In this document: one piece after another, positions 49,891-63,782 of the stretch
Layout: each line of letters opens with the position of its first letter
Numbering within the stretch: position 1 is the stretch's first letter
Assembly (NCBI GenBank): GCA_031763025.1
Contig: JASSKH010000028.1
Span: 3,404,981-3,468,980, forward strand
Reading direction: 5' to 3'
Length of the DNA stretch: 64,000 nt
From: Macrocystis pyrifera
Taxonomy: Eukaryota > Sar > Phaeophyceae > Laminariales > Laminariaceae
Program-made: the position numbers and the translations under genes
Notes under the pieces: generated by a model
What the model saw: the letters and a program-made list of their open reading frames with translations, nothing else
The model's database searches: none
Told to the model about the DNA's origin: nothing

Positions 49891-51380
49891 GCTTGACTAT
49901 TCGTATTAATACAACTAGGCGCTAGTATTCATGAACGCGGTTTTGGTTCGTAAGTACAAGCTACAGCAGACAACGATACTTTATCAGAAAACAGTATGTA
50001 TACCATGACAGAAAACGTCATCCAACTTGGGCTTGATGTACCCTGATTACCTGATTTTAATTTTGAACCTTAAACTGGCAAAAAATCACTGGTGTACTTT
50101 TTTGTCATTTTGTTGAGTGGGACAGGTTTTTAATTTTGCTTCTAGAAACCCTAAACCTATGGAATTTCCTGTTTTAAAATTTTGTACCGTAAACTGGCAA
50201 AATTTCACTGATATACCTTATTCGTCATTTTGTTGAGTGGTTCACGTTTTTAATTATGCACCTAGAAACCCTACGTAAACCCAGGGAATGCTCCTGGAAT
50301 TTTCAGGCAAGATTGAGCAAACTACTGCCTTCGTTCAGTAGAGAGACGCAGTTTTCACTGATTGATCATTTTTTCAAGATGTACTCGTATAGTCGTTTTA
50401 TGTGTTCTCAATCAGGGATGTGTAAATCCGCAGATTTAAGCGAGAACATACCGGTCATACCGCGAAATCGCCCAATGTGGAGGAAACCGCTCGCAAGTAG
50501 TATACCGCTGCCGAAAAACCTGCAAAAACATACGGGCTTTCATTAATATATGGAGGCGTTTTCCACCATGGGTCACCACAAAATCTCGAAACTGCAAAAG
50601 AAATGGATGACACACATCATATGATTTTGAGAACCGCTAACAACCTGGCACCGGTGTGACATCTCCCTGTTATTGATGGTCGCTTTCTTCTGAAAGTCCC
50701 AAAGTTTATCGCCCTCATGGGGTTGTAAATATGATTGCGCGCAGCGCAGCTCGAACGGTTGTTCCGCGCCCGTGCAGGCTATGTTGCTGTTGGTCGGTCC
50801 ACTCTGTTCCGCAGGATCAAAGCATTCCCGCACGCACCTGCGCACGCACGCCGCTACTCTTCGATTCACTTCGCTTCCATCAAAGGGCGCATGCATCCCG
50901 CAACAACCATCCCGTCTTGTTCGTCCCGCATCTGATGCGGTTCAAGTCAACAGGAACAGCAATCATCACCGTCTCGACTCTCAGCCAACCTCAGGTACCT
51001 ATTGAAGAAAAGAGTAACAGCGAAGAACGGGACTTACGATCTCGGCTCGAACCTAAGGACGGTGGAAAGGTTCATTGGCCGTCTCAAACTTACTTCGAAC
51101 TCAACCAGCAACGATACATAGCTCCGGGCGGAAACACGTTTTCCCGGCGTGGCAGTCGCTGATTGAAATCACGAACAAGCCGTCTCGTGATCAACCGTTC
51201 TTCCTGTCAGCCTTCCGGGGCACCTTACGCCCGCCTCAATCTACTCCCAAGAGGCAGCGGTTGCATTAAAAGACATGCGAATCCTACACGAGGCCCCTTG
51301 GACGGAAACACCACGGATTTCAAGGCGCAAAACCTCTAGGCGGCACCTTCTGGTCGAGCAAAAGCCCTACCCCTGCATCC
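49891..51380. other. Intergenic between the convergent genes
   Basis: A diverged tandem pair at 50060-50160 and 50175-50275 shares AAACTGGCAAAA, CACTG and TGTCATTTTGTTGAGTGG, CTAGAAACCCTA. The frame 50731-51162 (…IEEKSNSEERDLRSRLEPKDG…) has protein-like composition but no known domain, and could be a decayed transposon ORF. The 3' end of gene 2 should lie here. Confidence 0.4.
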
Positions 51381-51995
51381 TTACGCCTCCTCGTCTTCCT
51401 CCTCTCTCCCCACTGCTACCCTTTCTTTCCTTCGTACTTTTCTCCGCCTCCGCCCCTCTTCCTTCCTCCTCTTCCTCCTCCTCCCCCCCCCCCCCTCCTC
51501 CTTTTCCTCCTCCTCCTCCTCCTCCTCCTCCTCCTCCTCCTCCTCTCGCTGACGCTCCGGCTCGTCGTCGTTCAATCTCCGCTTGCTCGACTCCGGCCCC
51601 TCCTCCTCTTCCCCCTGCTGCCCTTCATCCTCATCGTCGAGGTCAATCTCCTCTCTATCAATCTCCCCCGACGCTCCACCGCCACCGCCACCGCTGCCGC
51701 CCTCCAACTCCCCTTGCTTGCGCTTGGTACCGCCCTCCACCCCCATCTCCGTCTCACCCCCCCTCTCTCCACCTCCGGCCGCGCCACCGCCAAGCTTGAG
51801 AGACCGAAGAGCGTCGTCGCCGGCGCCTCTCTTCTTCCACTTCTGAGCCATCTCCAGGATCTTGAGGTTCGCCGGCTTGGTTTCGTCGTCGGGGAACTGG
51901 TAGTCGTAGTACTCCTCCCACCCCATCCCCTCGCCGTTCGTTCCTGTCATCATGCGCCGCTTCTTGAACTTGCGCGGCATCTTGCTCTCCACCTC
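51381..51995 (-). CDS. CRNKL1: CRNKL1 last exon with acidic/basic tail
   Basis: 204 codons plus stop. The acceptor GCGCAG lies upstream of [16 protein letters not shown]. The conserved core [22 protein letters not shown] is followed by [10 protein letters not shown]. The rest is Gly-rich, then a run of 14 or more Glu coded by a GAG repeat (CTC on +, 51507-51550), then Arg/Lys-rich. The microsatellite explains the unusual length of this tail. Confidence 0.88.
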   Translation of the reverse strand, partial: EVESKMPRKFKKRRMMTGTNGEGMGWEEYYDYQFPDDETKPANLKILEMAQKWKKRGAGDDALRSLKLGGGAAGGGERGGETEMGVEGGTKRKQGELEGGSGGGGGGASGEIDREEIDLDDEDEGQQGEEEEGPESSKRRLNDDEPERQREEEEEEEEEEEEEEKEEGGGGRRRKRRKEEGRRRRKVRRKERVAVGREEEDEEA

Positions 51996-54900
51996 CTGCG
52001 CTCGCACGCGCGCCAACGAAAGGGTAGGTCCCGGGTTTAGTTTTGGTATTGAATAAAACAAATACGAAGAGGAGGGGGGGGGGGGGGGGGGTGGCGGGAC
52101 AGGCAGTCTAGGCGGGTGACCGACGGCCGTCTAGACTTAATATGCTACCTGTAGTTTTAGTGGGGGGTCTCCTTGAAGTTGCGACTCACGACGTTCGGAA
52201 CTGCCTGCCGTGTCTCCTGACATGCTCATCTTTGGTGGGAGGGGGTGGTGGAAATTTGGGTCGGGGAGGGGGGGGGGGGGGGTGCACTCGATAGGAGACA
52301 TGTACTCGATCTCATGCATGGTCGTTGTCGTATGACGTGCGAGACAGGCAAAGCAGTGCAAGCATCATCGCCCTGATGAACTGTGAACAAATAAAATCAA
52401 ATGCGGAGCGAGTCCAACCTCTTGCTTTTTGTTTTGTTGTTGTGACACAAACCCATCGCCGTTATCTACTACGGAGGACCATAGTAAATAAGACCAAATA
52501 TTGCTAGTAAAAATAAGTAAATATATAGGTTTTTTATGTATACCATAGGTCCTATTAACTATGGTCCCCCGTAATAGTTCGTGATGACAAGACAGGGCTC
52601 TAATATTAATAGTTATCGAGAATACCTGGTACCTGGTATACTAGTAGCAGTACCCGGTACTGCTACGTACACACAACTAAAATGAAATGTCGGTACTTCC
52701 GTTTTCTGCGACACAAGTTGCTCTCTGACCTTGAGCCCCTTGCTCTTGCCCCTCCCCTTGCCCTCCGCCTTCTCCGCCGTCCTCCACGCCTCCAGAAGTT
52801 TCACCCTGGCATACACAAAACGTAGCACACACCAAGTGAGTATTGTTGGTGAGGCAACATGAACAAGAACACCCGTTGTTGCTTGCTGGGTTGCATTTTT
52901 TCATGCCCCCAGAAGGTTTACCCTAGAACAGTAGAACGTAGCGCACACGCGCAGACCAAGCGAAGTGTTAGTCTTGGCAAGCAACAACAATAATAATGCC
53001 TGCGTTTGCTCATTTGGGCTGCATTTGGGTTGCTTTTTTTGTACCCTAAACCGAGTCAAGTGGGCTTTTAGCTCATTTTGCTTGTTTTACGAGGGTAGCT
53101 ATACGGTTAGTATGGTATACTAAACGCCATACAAACCACGAGTTTCGGTTTTAGCAATCCCATTGTCAAATATATACAAACAAAAAGTGAAGGGGTTTTA
53201 GCGTAGAAACGAATCGGGTTTTGGTACACTATATTAAACGCCACACAAGCCAAATTCTCAATCAAGCATGTTTTAACCAAGCAGCAAAAGAGCTTACAAG
53301 CAGTTGAGCTAAGACACCCCCAGATTTCGTTGCTTACCAACAATACGAGTGCAAGGAATACATCTGTCTTGCGCGATGGAAGATCCGAGGGTACACAGGC
53401 AAAGAGAAAAAAAAAACGAAACAACACACCTCCCATACAGGTAGGTCAGGATTAGAAACAAATCAGTGGGGTGTGATTTTCTGCACGAATTACAGACAAC
53501 ACAATTTTGTTTTCCAAGTATGGTTGAACTTGGTATTACAGCAGCATGACCCTGCCACAGGCTAGGCGTTGCACCCATTGGACAAATCATAGATCCCCTA
53601 GATCCTAGCATGTCGTTATGATATGTTGAGCAGGATCTGTGTAGTACAGATCACACCCAGGAAAACAACAACAAAGCGGCAGCACCACCGCAGACTCACG
53701 GCACTTCGAAAGTTCTTGAGGCCGTTCAAGGTCCCAGCGCAATTGCTGCTCGATCGGAAAAGACTCGCAAGGATGGAAGCCCGCGCACATAGAGTTACCG
53801 ACGCACGGGCACAAAGTTCCTCTCGGCAGATGGAGCACAACGCGAGAAAACAACGCGTTCGCACACACGCACGCGCACGCGCACCTCTCCTCCTTAAGCC
53901 CCTGTTTGCGAAGGTGGTCATACCCCCGACGGAAAACGCCTCTCGCGGCGTGCAAATCCCCCTTCGTCTCGTACTGCGCGTAGCTTATCCACACCTGTGG
54001 ATGTGACACAACACCACGGCAGCATGAGGAGGGGTATTAGCAGCAGTTCCAGGCCAATAAGACTGCAGTGTTAGGTATTAGACGTCGCGCACCAGCGCAA
54101 CATCCCGGTCGATGGTAAAATAGGAATCCGGTAGCTGCACACAAGTAGCTGCACAGTAAGTGTACATGAAGATGCATACTAGGTAACACAAGCTGCACAG
54201 TAGCTACACAGTAGCCGCACCGCACAGAAGCTGCACAGTGGCCAAACAGGAGCTGCATAGGTAGAAAAGTAGCCCAAAAGGAGCTGAACAGGAGCTGCAC
54301 AGTAGCCGCACAGAACCCGCACAGAAGCAACACGAGTACCTGCACAGTAGCTGCACAGCAACTACACACTAGCTGGACAGCATGCGCAGCGACAGCCGCT
54401 GTAGCTGCACAGCAGCAGCTGGGCGAACAGCACAAAAAAGGTGCATTCAATACCAAGAAACCCCAGCACTACAGCAGTACGGCAAGAACTATGAAAGCAG
54501 ATTTACGACGTTAACACCAAACTTGGGGCTGCTGCTGCTTCGGAGGGGAGTGCTGCAAGACCATCGTCCACCACCCCCCTCCTCCTCCTCCTCCTCTTGG
54601 TGAAGCGGCACCGCACCTTTACGTGCTGAGTGCGCTCCAGCAACCTTTCGAACAACTGCCGCGCTCTTTCGGTCTCCCCATTCTCCGCCTGCCGAATGCA
54701 TTCAACGAGTATGTTCACGTGAGCCTGATGGATACGTTCCTGGGAATGCTTGGTCACAACAATTCGACGCGAGTCGGCGAAGGAAGAAATTGCTGAACCT
54801 TTCTCGCGACAGAAATGCAAGGAGTGTACCGTTTTAGTGGGGGAGAAGAGCCTACCAACTGACTCCAGACCTGAGCTACGACTATCAATATTTCCCAGGA

Positions 54901-57900
54901 GGGAGAGAAAAAAGAAGGGCCGCGATAAGAAAAGGGATGGTAAAAAAAGATTTTTTGTTAAAAGTGATATGATACAACGGCTCGATGGTACCGTTTTTTT
55001 CCGTACCGGTACTGTGCCTATTGTTGTTCTCACATTAACTCATGTCCAAAAATATTGAAACCTTTGTCACAGGACAGGCACCAAAAAAGTATTGCTTGTG
55101 TGTTTTGTTACGTTTTCTTTCATCGAGACGCTTTCTTATGTATATCCTGGTATGTGACCACTCCAAGGGGAGACTTTTCAAGGCAATGGCCCCATGCGAA
55201 AACATCAACATCATCATCGTCCATGTTAAGGGAAAGAGGCAACCGTGGGCTGGACGCCCAATATTGTCACGTGATCATACCGTATCCCCTCGGACAAATT
55301 TCGGAGCCGCTTTTCTCGACAACGGGCAAGGTGCAAACGCCTCCATGCATGTCTACGGAGATATATCGTCGAGATATTTTCACAGCCACCATTTTCGTTC
55401 GTGTGTACCCCGCCCTCCCAGCTCGAGAGAAAAACTCGGCTAGCAGATTCTCGCCCCACAGCATGTGTTAGCGTGTCATGCGGAATATTTTCCTTTGCAT
55501 TGCCTCCGCAATACTTCGCATACCACACCGTAGCCGAGAACCAACGGATAGCGCCGCCCCTCCAACTGCGGAGAAGCAGCACCATTTCGACCCATGGTGC
55601 CGCGCTATCGAGAGAGCAGCATGAGCAGCATGACGCAAAACGTCACATGCCGCAAGGCACGAGGTCGAACCACATCGGACCGCACCGCACCGAAATAAAA
55701 CCGGGCTCGGTTCGATCGCACGAAGCGCGGGAGAACAGCAGCAACCACGACGACAAAACCACCAACACCAACAACACCATCGGCACCACCACCCAGCAAT
55801 CACCACCAACCGCAATAAAAAAGAAAACATCGGGCACCGGGCGGAGACTACACGAGCATCACCATCCCTTACCCCCCCTTCATACCTCAAAAGGTTTCGG
55901 CACGCCATTTCCTACCGCCCCCTTACCTCAAAGTCGATGTACGCCTTCCACAGGGCTTCCGGCATGTCGAGCACAGGTTGGCGAATCGCCAGCTCGAACA
56001 CAGCGCGCGACCTCTCCGTCTCTCCAACCGACCCCTCCAGTGCCGCAAACTGGGCCCAAGCCCCGCAATCGCTGGGAAACGCCTCCAAGCACTTGCTGCG
56101 GACACGTACATAGCAAACGGGGTCATTTTGTTTTACTACTAGCTGCAGACACATCCTTCAACCGGTTATCCTTCCGTACATAGATTAGCTGTGGACACAC
56201 ACATATATAATATATATATATATGTTGAAAAAACATGGTCAAACCCTTGAAAAAAAATGTTTGGAGACACACTGCAGCCGGTCAACTCTTCAGAAAAATT
56301 TGCTGTGGACACGCACACAGCATCGGCCACTTCCTCTTCTCGTAAGAAAAAACATACATTTAGGAAATGTAGCCCACGTACGTGAGCATTTTTATCGAGC
56401 TGGAAAACATCGCCAGGGCGGAGACTCCCTTACGGTTTACTCGAGACGCATGATACGGTCGAGGTGCACCACGCGGAGCTAGCTCTCTATACCCAACCCA
56501 CTATCTGATTTTTTCAGGGAAATAAAAGCGCATCCCGACGAAGAATATCGACGAAACAATAAAAATGGTGAAATTCCGACGATTTTGCGTCAAGAACCCC
56601 CCCGTCCTTCAGAAAAAATGTTTCTGCCAGAAAATACTACCTCCCATCGTAGCACGCGTGAAAGGTACTATAAACAGTGTACAAAATACGCAAGCTTACA
56701 GCATGAGAAGCCAACGAAGACGGCACCGTACACGAGTATGGGAAGTTACAAGAAATCTGTGTAGTCCTCCCTCGCCCAGCCAGAATGAAAACGTTAGCCT
56801 GGCATATGAACATCTAATTTCAGGGTTTATACGAACGGGCTGGTATTCTGTACACGGCAAACGGAGTCAACACATGAAATGAAAAGATGTATATAAAATA
56901 TAGCTGTGGACACCGTTCACGATAGATACTGCTACGGGGGGGCATAGTAAATAGGACCAAATATTGTTATTAAAAATATGTAAATACATAGGTTTTTGTG
57001 TGTACCGTAGGTCCTATTTACTATGGTCCCCCGCGATACCTGCAACCCTACACCCTGTGTGCTATGAAGCTTTTACGCCTCGGACTGACGATCGATTCCC
57101 GCTTGATGACCATGTAGACCTTGCAAGGCAGATCTATTCCCCCGATGTTGTATGCACTTAGCTCATGTCGCCGGGTGGGAGCCGTATAATCTATTATGTC
57201 ATGATCTACAGTAGCACATGTTTTCCGTGTTGAATCTGTACTATGCAAATCCTGCACCTCCTTACCAGAAAAGGTAGGTTAGGAACTTTAGATGATCTAT
57301 CTGTAGATGATATAGATAGATGCTCTATCTGTAGACGATCTGTCTGTAGACGATCTGTCTGTAGACGATCTGTCTGTAGATGATCTGTCTGTAGATGGCC
57401 TGTCTGTAGATGATGTATCTGTAGACGATAACTATCTGTAGATGATCTATCTGTAGATGATCTATCTGTATACGATCTGTCTGTAGATAATATATCTGGA
57501 GAGTATATATATATAGATAATATATCTGATGATCTGTCTGTGGATAATGTATCTGTAGATGATCTATTCGAGGAGTGGAAGCTTTGCCTACTTGCAATCC
57601 CACACTCTGGTTTGAAAGCTGTGCTGCGGACACAGCGCAAATCGGCCGAATTTTTTACTCAACCCTTTCGAGACTTCAGACGGGGCAAATTCACGATCAA
57701 AAAGACCCGATTGCAGCAACACCCACTGGGCGATTGGGGGGGGGGGGGAGGATGAAAATCGATATCCGAGTTATAATATTCAAGGAGGCGTGAGGGGGCA
57801 ACATGATCCTACCCATACGTGATGTAGTGCTGGGCACTCACATTGCTCATGGGCACAAAGAGTACACAACTCGGATAGATCATGTACAGATCATGTACAG

Positions 57901-60621
57901 ATAGATCACCTAGACCCTAGACCCTAACCTGCCGTTACGATGTGTTCAGCAGGATCTGTGCCGTACAGATCTAACCCCGGAAATACCCGTTATTTACGGG
58001 GGACAATAGTAAATAGGACCTATGGCTCACACCAAAACCTAGATATTTACCTATTTTACTGACAATATTTGGTCCTATGTACTATGGTTCCCTGTAATAG
58101 GCCGTTCAGATTACTCGGCTTCCACCCGGGAAAACACTGCCAGCTGAAGGATCTACCCATGAGATGGGAATCTATTATCTCAAGCAGATCATGATTTGTC
58201 TGAGGTGTGAAAAGAGTAAAAGATGCTCAGTGCGCAGCGTACGATTCTTGCGGTTTCATTGTAACCGACGGAACTACTAAATAATGTCTCTCTCTACCGA
58301 CTACCGACGGCAGGGCCGACGTCTGAGGAAAGCAACACTTGACCCATTTAGGACTGCAGTCCCGTTTGGGAGACATGCCACTTGGGTTTTGACTGATTTG
58401 TCCCAATACCGGGAGTGCAGTTCAAAAAGGGTTAAGAGCGAGCAAACAAATGTGTGTTGATTCGTTCGTCATCAGCTTTTTCGTACACAGCTGCTGCGCC
58501 TAGAGACACACGAGCAGACGGCACGACGCTGCCTGTTGTTGTTGATGATAGGCCGAGAGAGAAGGACTACGCTTGTGGTCACTACTTACATAAAGCTAAA
58601 TAGTCTGACACCCATTTCAGTTGTGGAAGGGGTAAATCCCCTTGGCCCGATATCGCACCAAGGTAAAATAGCAAGCGCCTCTACTATTAACAACAGTAGG
58701 TTGTGGCAAGCTTCAACATGCTCTGCTCTGCGTGTCATCCTCTCTCATTGGTGATGATTCGCGCTCAGCAAGGGAGGCAAATCGACGCGCAAGACAGCCC
58801 CAAACAACTCGGGAAGACGTGCCTACCCCCCAGCCTCCAAGTAAAACGCAGCTCACCCTTCATGCGACTCGCTCAACACCTCACGTTACGCTTCGCGCTT
58901 GGTGCAAGCAACGTCTGCCTGGTCGGGGAAACCTCGACGTGCTCCGTCCCGGCATCGTAGGGATACGAGAGTCTATCGTCATACGACTACGGCCGTGCAT
59001 GATAATGATGGCATCACACCCCCCCCCCGCACCGCCGTGGTCACGGGAACCCGCGCCCAGTCCTCCACGCCCCTCACTGCACAAGGTTAACCCTTCTACC
59101 ACGGCATATATATACACGATGTATACCAGGGTACGGTATATATACTTTCTACTCTGAATCCAAGTAGTTTGTCAGAAAAAAAAGTGCTTGCCGTTTTGAA
59201 GGGCGGGGGGTAATAACTCGTTTAAGACTGCACTCCCGTTGCGAGGACTTGTTACTTGGAGTTAGAGCTAATTTCAGGTTTATGTACACTGCAGTACTGA
59301 AAGGAACAAGTCAACGCTTAGCGGCTTGAAATAGGGCGATCGAGAAACGCCACCGCTAGAAACAACCGGGTCGTGGCATATGACAGAAACAAGGAACAGA
59401 GCGAAAGGGAGGGACAAAAAAAAATCAAGAATAAGGTCAAACACCACGAAGGTAAACGCGGCGGTGAACGAGGCAGGCTCCCAAGGTTCACCTGTAAACC
59501 TTGCGACATCGGTCGATCTCTCCCAAGTCCCTCTCCAGCTGCACGTACCCCTTGAACAGCTTCTCTTTCGGGCACATGCCGATCGCCTGGGGTGGTAGGT
59601 AGGTCGGGGGGTGGTACACGCGAGCAGCACCCGTAAAAGCCGGGTTGGTCAGCTTGAGTTCCTCCCTTTGCGCGAGCGTTGGTGCCCAGCGGGGCTTTGT
59701 TCGCCGGTTTGGTCGTCACTACCGCAGACATACATCACGTGGTCGCTCGACCGTGCAAGCGCTCTTGCCGCTGCAGTTTGTACGTTCACGTGGCGAACCG
59801 AAAGATCGGACTAGAAGCGTGAATAATCTTGCTCTACACGCGCGCGGGTCTCTTCATCGGTGCCTGATCGCAGACAAGCAAGCGCGTGAGCGCACACAAG
59901 AGCCACTGCCGCTTGGTACGCCCGAGCAACTCCACCGCGCCATATATATGTTAGGTCGCCGCCTTTACGACAGGGTCCGTTCCCAAGGCAAGCGAGAGGA
60001 ATTCTAGAGCAAAAGACAGCAGGAGAAGGAGACGAACGATCGGCAATCGTGAGACGCTCTTGAGAGGACCAAGCGCGGTATCATGTTTCTGCCGCCCTCG
60101 TCCCCTTCATCTACGGCCATACGACTACGGCCATACGTGACATGAGTACACCCCCCGTCCCCCCTGCCCCCCGGCCACTAAATATCCATACTTCTACAGC
60201 AAAACCCCAGCGCGCACCGCCGCAAGGGAAGGCTGAGGCTTACACCACCCCCCACCGCCGAGACGCCTCCCCTCACCTGTCCTAGGACCTTCCTCGCCGC
60301 CTGCAGGTCCTTGTGGCGAACCTCGAACTTGGCCAGCATGAGCCAAATCTTGGCGAAGGTGAAGGACTTGTGTGGGACCACGTCGAGACACGCGCGGTAC
60401 ACCTCGCTGCGCGGCCCGGAAGCAATAGTAGAGATGTAGGGAAAAAGCGGGGGGGTGGGGGGGGGTCGGAGGGGACTGGGGCGGTAAGGAATGTGTAGAC
60501 CAACATAAAAATGGAAGCACGTTGAACAACGCCACTCAGTCTATCCCGGCGTGTGCCCTCCTCCACCATCTTGAAACATACCCAGCATGCTTGCCGTCGA
60601 GACCACCCGTATTGCTGAGCG

Positions 60622-60661
<40 letters not shown>

Positions 60662-63600
60662 TCGTCGCCTCTTCCTTTCTGTCTCTGTTGCCTCTGGTCA
60701 CCGTGCCCCGCCCCCCCCCCCGTGTCCCATTCTCGACTTTTCCCGCTCTCCTGCGCTGAATTCCTGCTGCAGCAGCGGTTGTTCTCGCATTAACAAATCG
60801 CCATAAGGTAGGCTCCAATACGCTTGGAGTGGAACAATACCCCAGGGAAAACTACAGCAACCAAAAAACGCCTACACTGATGTGATATAGAACTGAAGCA
60901 AAAGCGTACGTCTACAATCAACTCACCCGCGTCCTCTGAGCGTCCTCCGCCTGGAGCTCCTCGAAGAGGGCGTAGTTGATCCAGAGGTAGATGTAACGCC
61001 TCCAGTACCGCTTGTCCGCTACAGGGGGGACGTTAGCGATCGCGCGCTCGTACACCTTGAGTTCGGGGTTCGTACCAACAGCGGGAGGGGAGGGCGAGGG
61101 GGGGAGGGCCGGGTGATTGGACAAATGAGCAAAAAAGAAAAGCACAGGCCGAGATGAGCGACAGCGTACCCGGCATAGATGGCTTGGACCAGCTCCTCCG
61201 GAAAAAAGGTATCGATAGTACCACAAAAACGCCTCAGCATATATATATATATATATTAATTCCGATAACGTTCTGCACAACGGACGGATCATTGATATCC
61301 AATACGGTAGTGGTTTCTCTATAGTGCCGGTTGCCCGATGTTGTGTCTGTGGAATCGCTCCGCACATGTAAGATTCACTGAAGAGGGGTGGCGTGCGGAG
61401 TAATTAGTGCCGGTTGACGTTGCCGCTGTAGTGCCGGTATTGAATTGGCTGCATGGCGCATATCATACCGGCACTATAGAGGGACCGGCACTATTGCAAA
61501 TGATCTACGGGGGATCATAGTAAAGAGGACCTACGGCACACACAAAACCTATACATTTACATATTTTTACCAACAATATTTGTTCCTATTTACTATGGTC
61601 TCGTAATATTAATAGCGCAGATCATTCAAGACAGATATGCCCCCGATCTGCATGATCTAGCTCACGTTGCCGGGTGGCAGACGTGTAATCTGTACCAGGT
61701 ACGGTCTACAACACTAGCATTATAGCACATGTTTCCTGGATTGGATCTGTGTACTATACAGATCCTGCACCTCATTATCAGAAAGGTAGGTTACGAGCTA
61801 GATGGTCCACTGTACCACTTTGATCGAAAATATAAGCACCGTTGGGTCTTCATATTTAAGTTAAAAGGCTCCATATATTTCCGGCCAGAGTGGTACATCG
61901 TGACCAAGCGGTCGGGGGTAGGGCCCCGCGGCAGGACATCAGGGATTTTTAGAGTCTCAACAAGCTTCAAACACTTCGTCGGAAACACACAGGTGAATTA
62001 GTTGTTGTCATTGTATTTTCCAGTTGACCCTGGGTGCTTGCGTCGGGTGCTGCTTCCCCGCCAACAGTTCAGCACGCCCGCGAGCGTACCCCAACTGCTT
62101 GCTCCGACTGCTCTGCTGCTGCTGCTTACCCTCGCTGATGCTGCTACTAGACCTAAGTTTCTTTGATTTCGCCCGGGGGAGATGCTTGCGCATATCAGGA
62201 GGGTACGCTCGAGTCCTTAGACTCGTTTCGTTTGGTTGTCAGAGGGGCCATCCCCCTTCTCCTCGTCGCGAGTCACGACTACCCCCCCAAAGAAAGTGTG
62301 CAAGCATTCCCAAGTGTTGTCCGTCCTTTGCTCTTCATGTACTTGCTCGTAGATGATGTTGAGACGCGACATCGCTGGTCATTGAGCGCGAGGTACGCAG
62401 GGGCGGGGAAGCGTGAAAAACACTTTATGTTCTCCCCGCGGGGTGACATCGTTTTTTTTTTTTCGTTTTTTCGTCCTGTCCCCCGGGGGAGAGCGACTAA
62501 TTTCGAGTACAAAATTGTTCCCGGGGATACCAAAGAGGTAGGGGGGAGTTCGTAAATAAAAGCTTACTCCCCGGAGATAACACAACGTTTTGACTTTTTC
62601 GGCCATTTGAGGGGGGGGGGGGGGAGGGAAGCAATGGGGGCGGGGCGTTAACAAAGGATATCAAGGTAATTGACTTTACGTCGACCGCTGATGTTACGCT
62701 TCTTTCACAAAAAGTACAGGCCGAGAGATGAACGTTAACAACCGACCCCAACCCTCACAACTTGTGGAACATAGAAGGAAACGGTGAGCGAGGTGATGCA
62801 CGGACCCTCGCGATGATCACGGATGTTCTCACACTCAAGCTCACTTCCCCGAAATCTCGCCCATATACATAGTCACAACACAGGCAGAAACCAAGAAAAA
62901 ATGTCTCAATGGAAGAAAACAAGCAGGTAAAACATCATATATACGTGCACCACAACCGTACCAGCACGCAATGGAACGGTGCTGACATGCTGTGGTATAC
63001 ACTTGCAACCGAATATCATACGTACCGATCATACGTACCGATCATACGTACCGAACACACATCCGAGGTATACATTATACGTACAACAAAAAAAAAAAAA
63101 AAAAAAAAACGCCCCGCTGAGCCATGGTACAGGAGAGGGGCCTTTTTTTGGGCCGAGCATTTTCGAACTGCCTGGGCTCCCTCCTCAACAGAGGACGTCT
63201 ACTATCCCTGGGGATAGGTGCGCGGTAGTGGTCCCTCTATAGTGCCGGTTGCCCGCTGTAGAGCCTGCGGAATGGCTTGGCACACATGGGATTCACCAGT
63301 GTAGTAGCGTGCGAAGTAGTGCCGGTCGCCGTTATAGTGCCGGTATCGTTGGCTGGCGCATATATACCGGCAATACGTATAATAGAGGGACCACTACTCC
63401 ACCATAGCAGGTGTTGGTGAAGCGGCGTATTGGTATAACGCTATATAGAATGGCTGGGCGGTGTAGTGATATCACGGTGGAACGACATGGCCTTGCAAGG
63501 GTATACTAATACAGCGAGAGTGCACCGGGTCCAAGGGATAAAAGTAGGGATATCACCCGGGTACCAATGCACCCCTCTATTACCGTTCGCACTTCCTTTG

Positions 63601-63749
63601 GGACACAATACTTGCAGCTCTGAATAGTGTGGGACGCATTTCGCAGGTGGGGAAACGGAATAGTGGCTGCGACAAAAGATCCAGGGCATCGAGGACGGCA
63701 CGGTTTGCTGCTCGTTCAGCGCGAACCTCACATGGATACGTAAAACAGG

Positions 63750-63782
<33 letters not shown>

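Noticed and set aside
51275-52040. Plus-strand open frames rich in Pro and Ser
   Set aside because: Antisense to the CRNKL1 last exon. Their composition mirrors the GAG/Glu and Arg codons of the true frame.
57293-57560. CRISPR array
   Set aside because: The units are contiguous 15-bp minisatellite repeats without unique spacers, in a eukaryotic intron.
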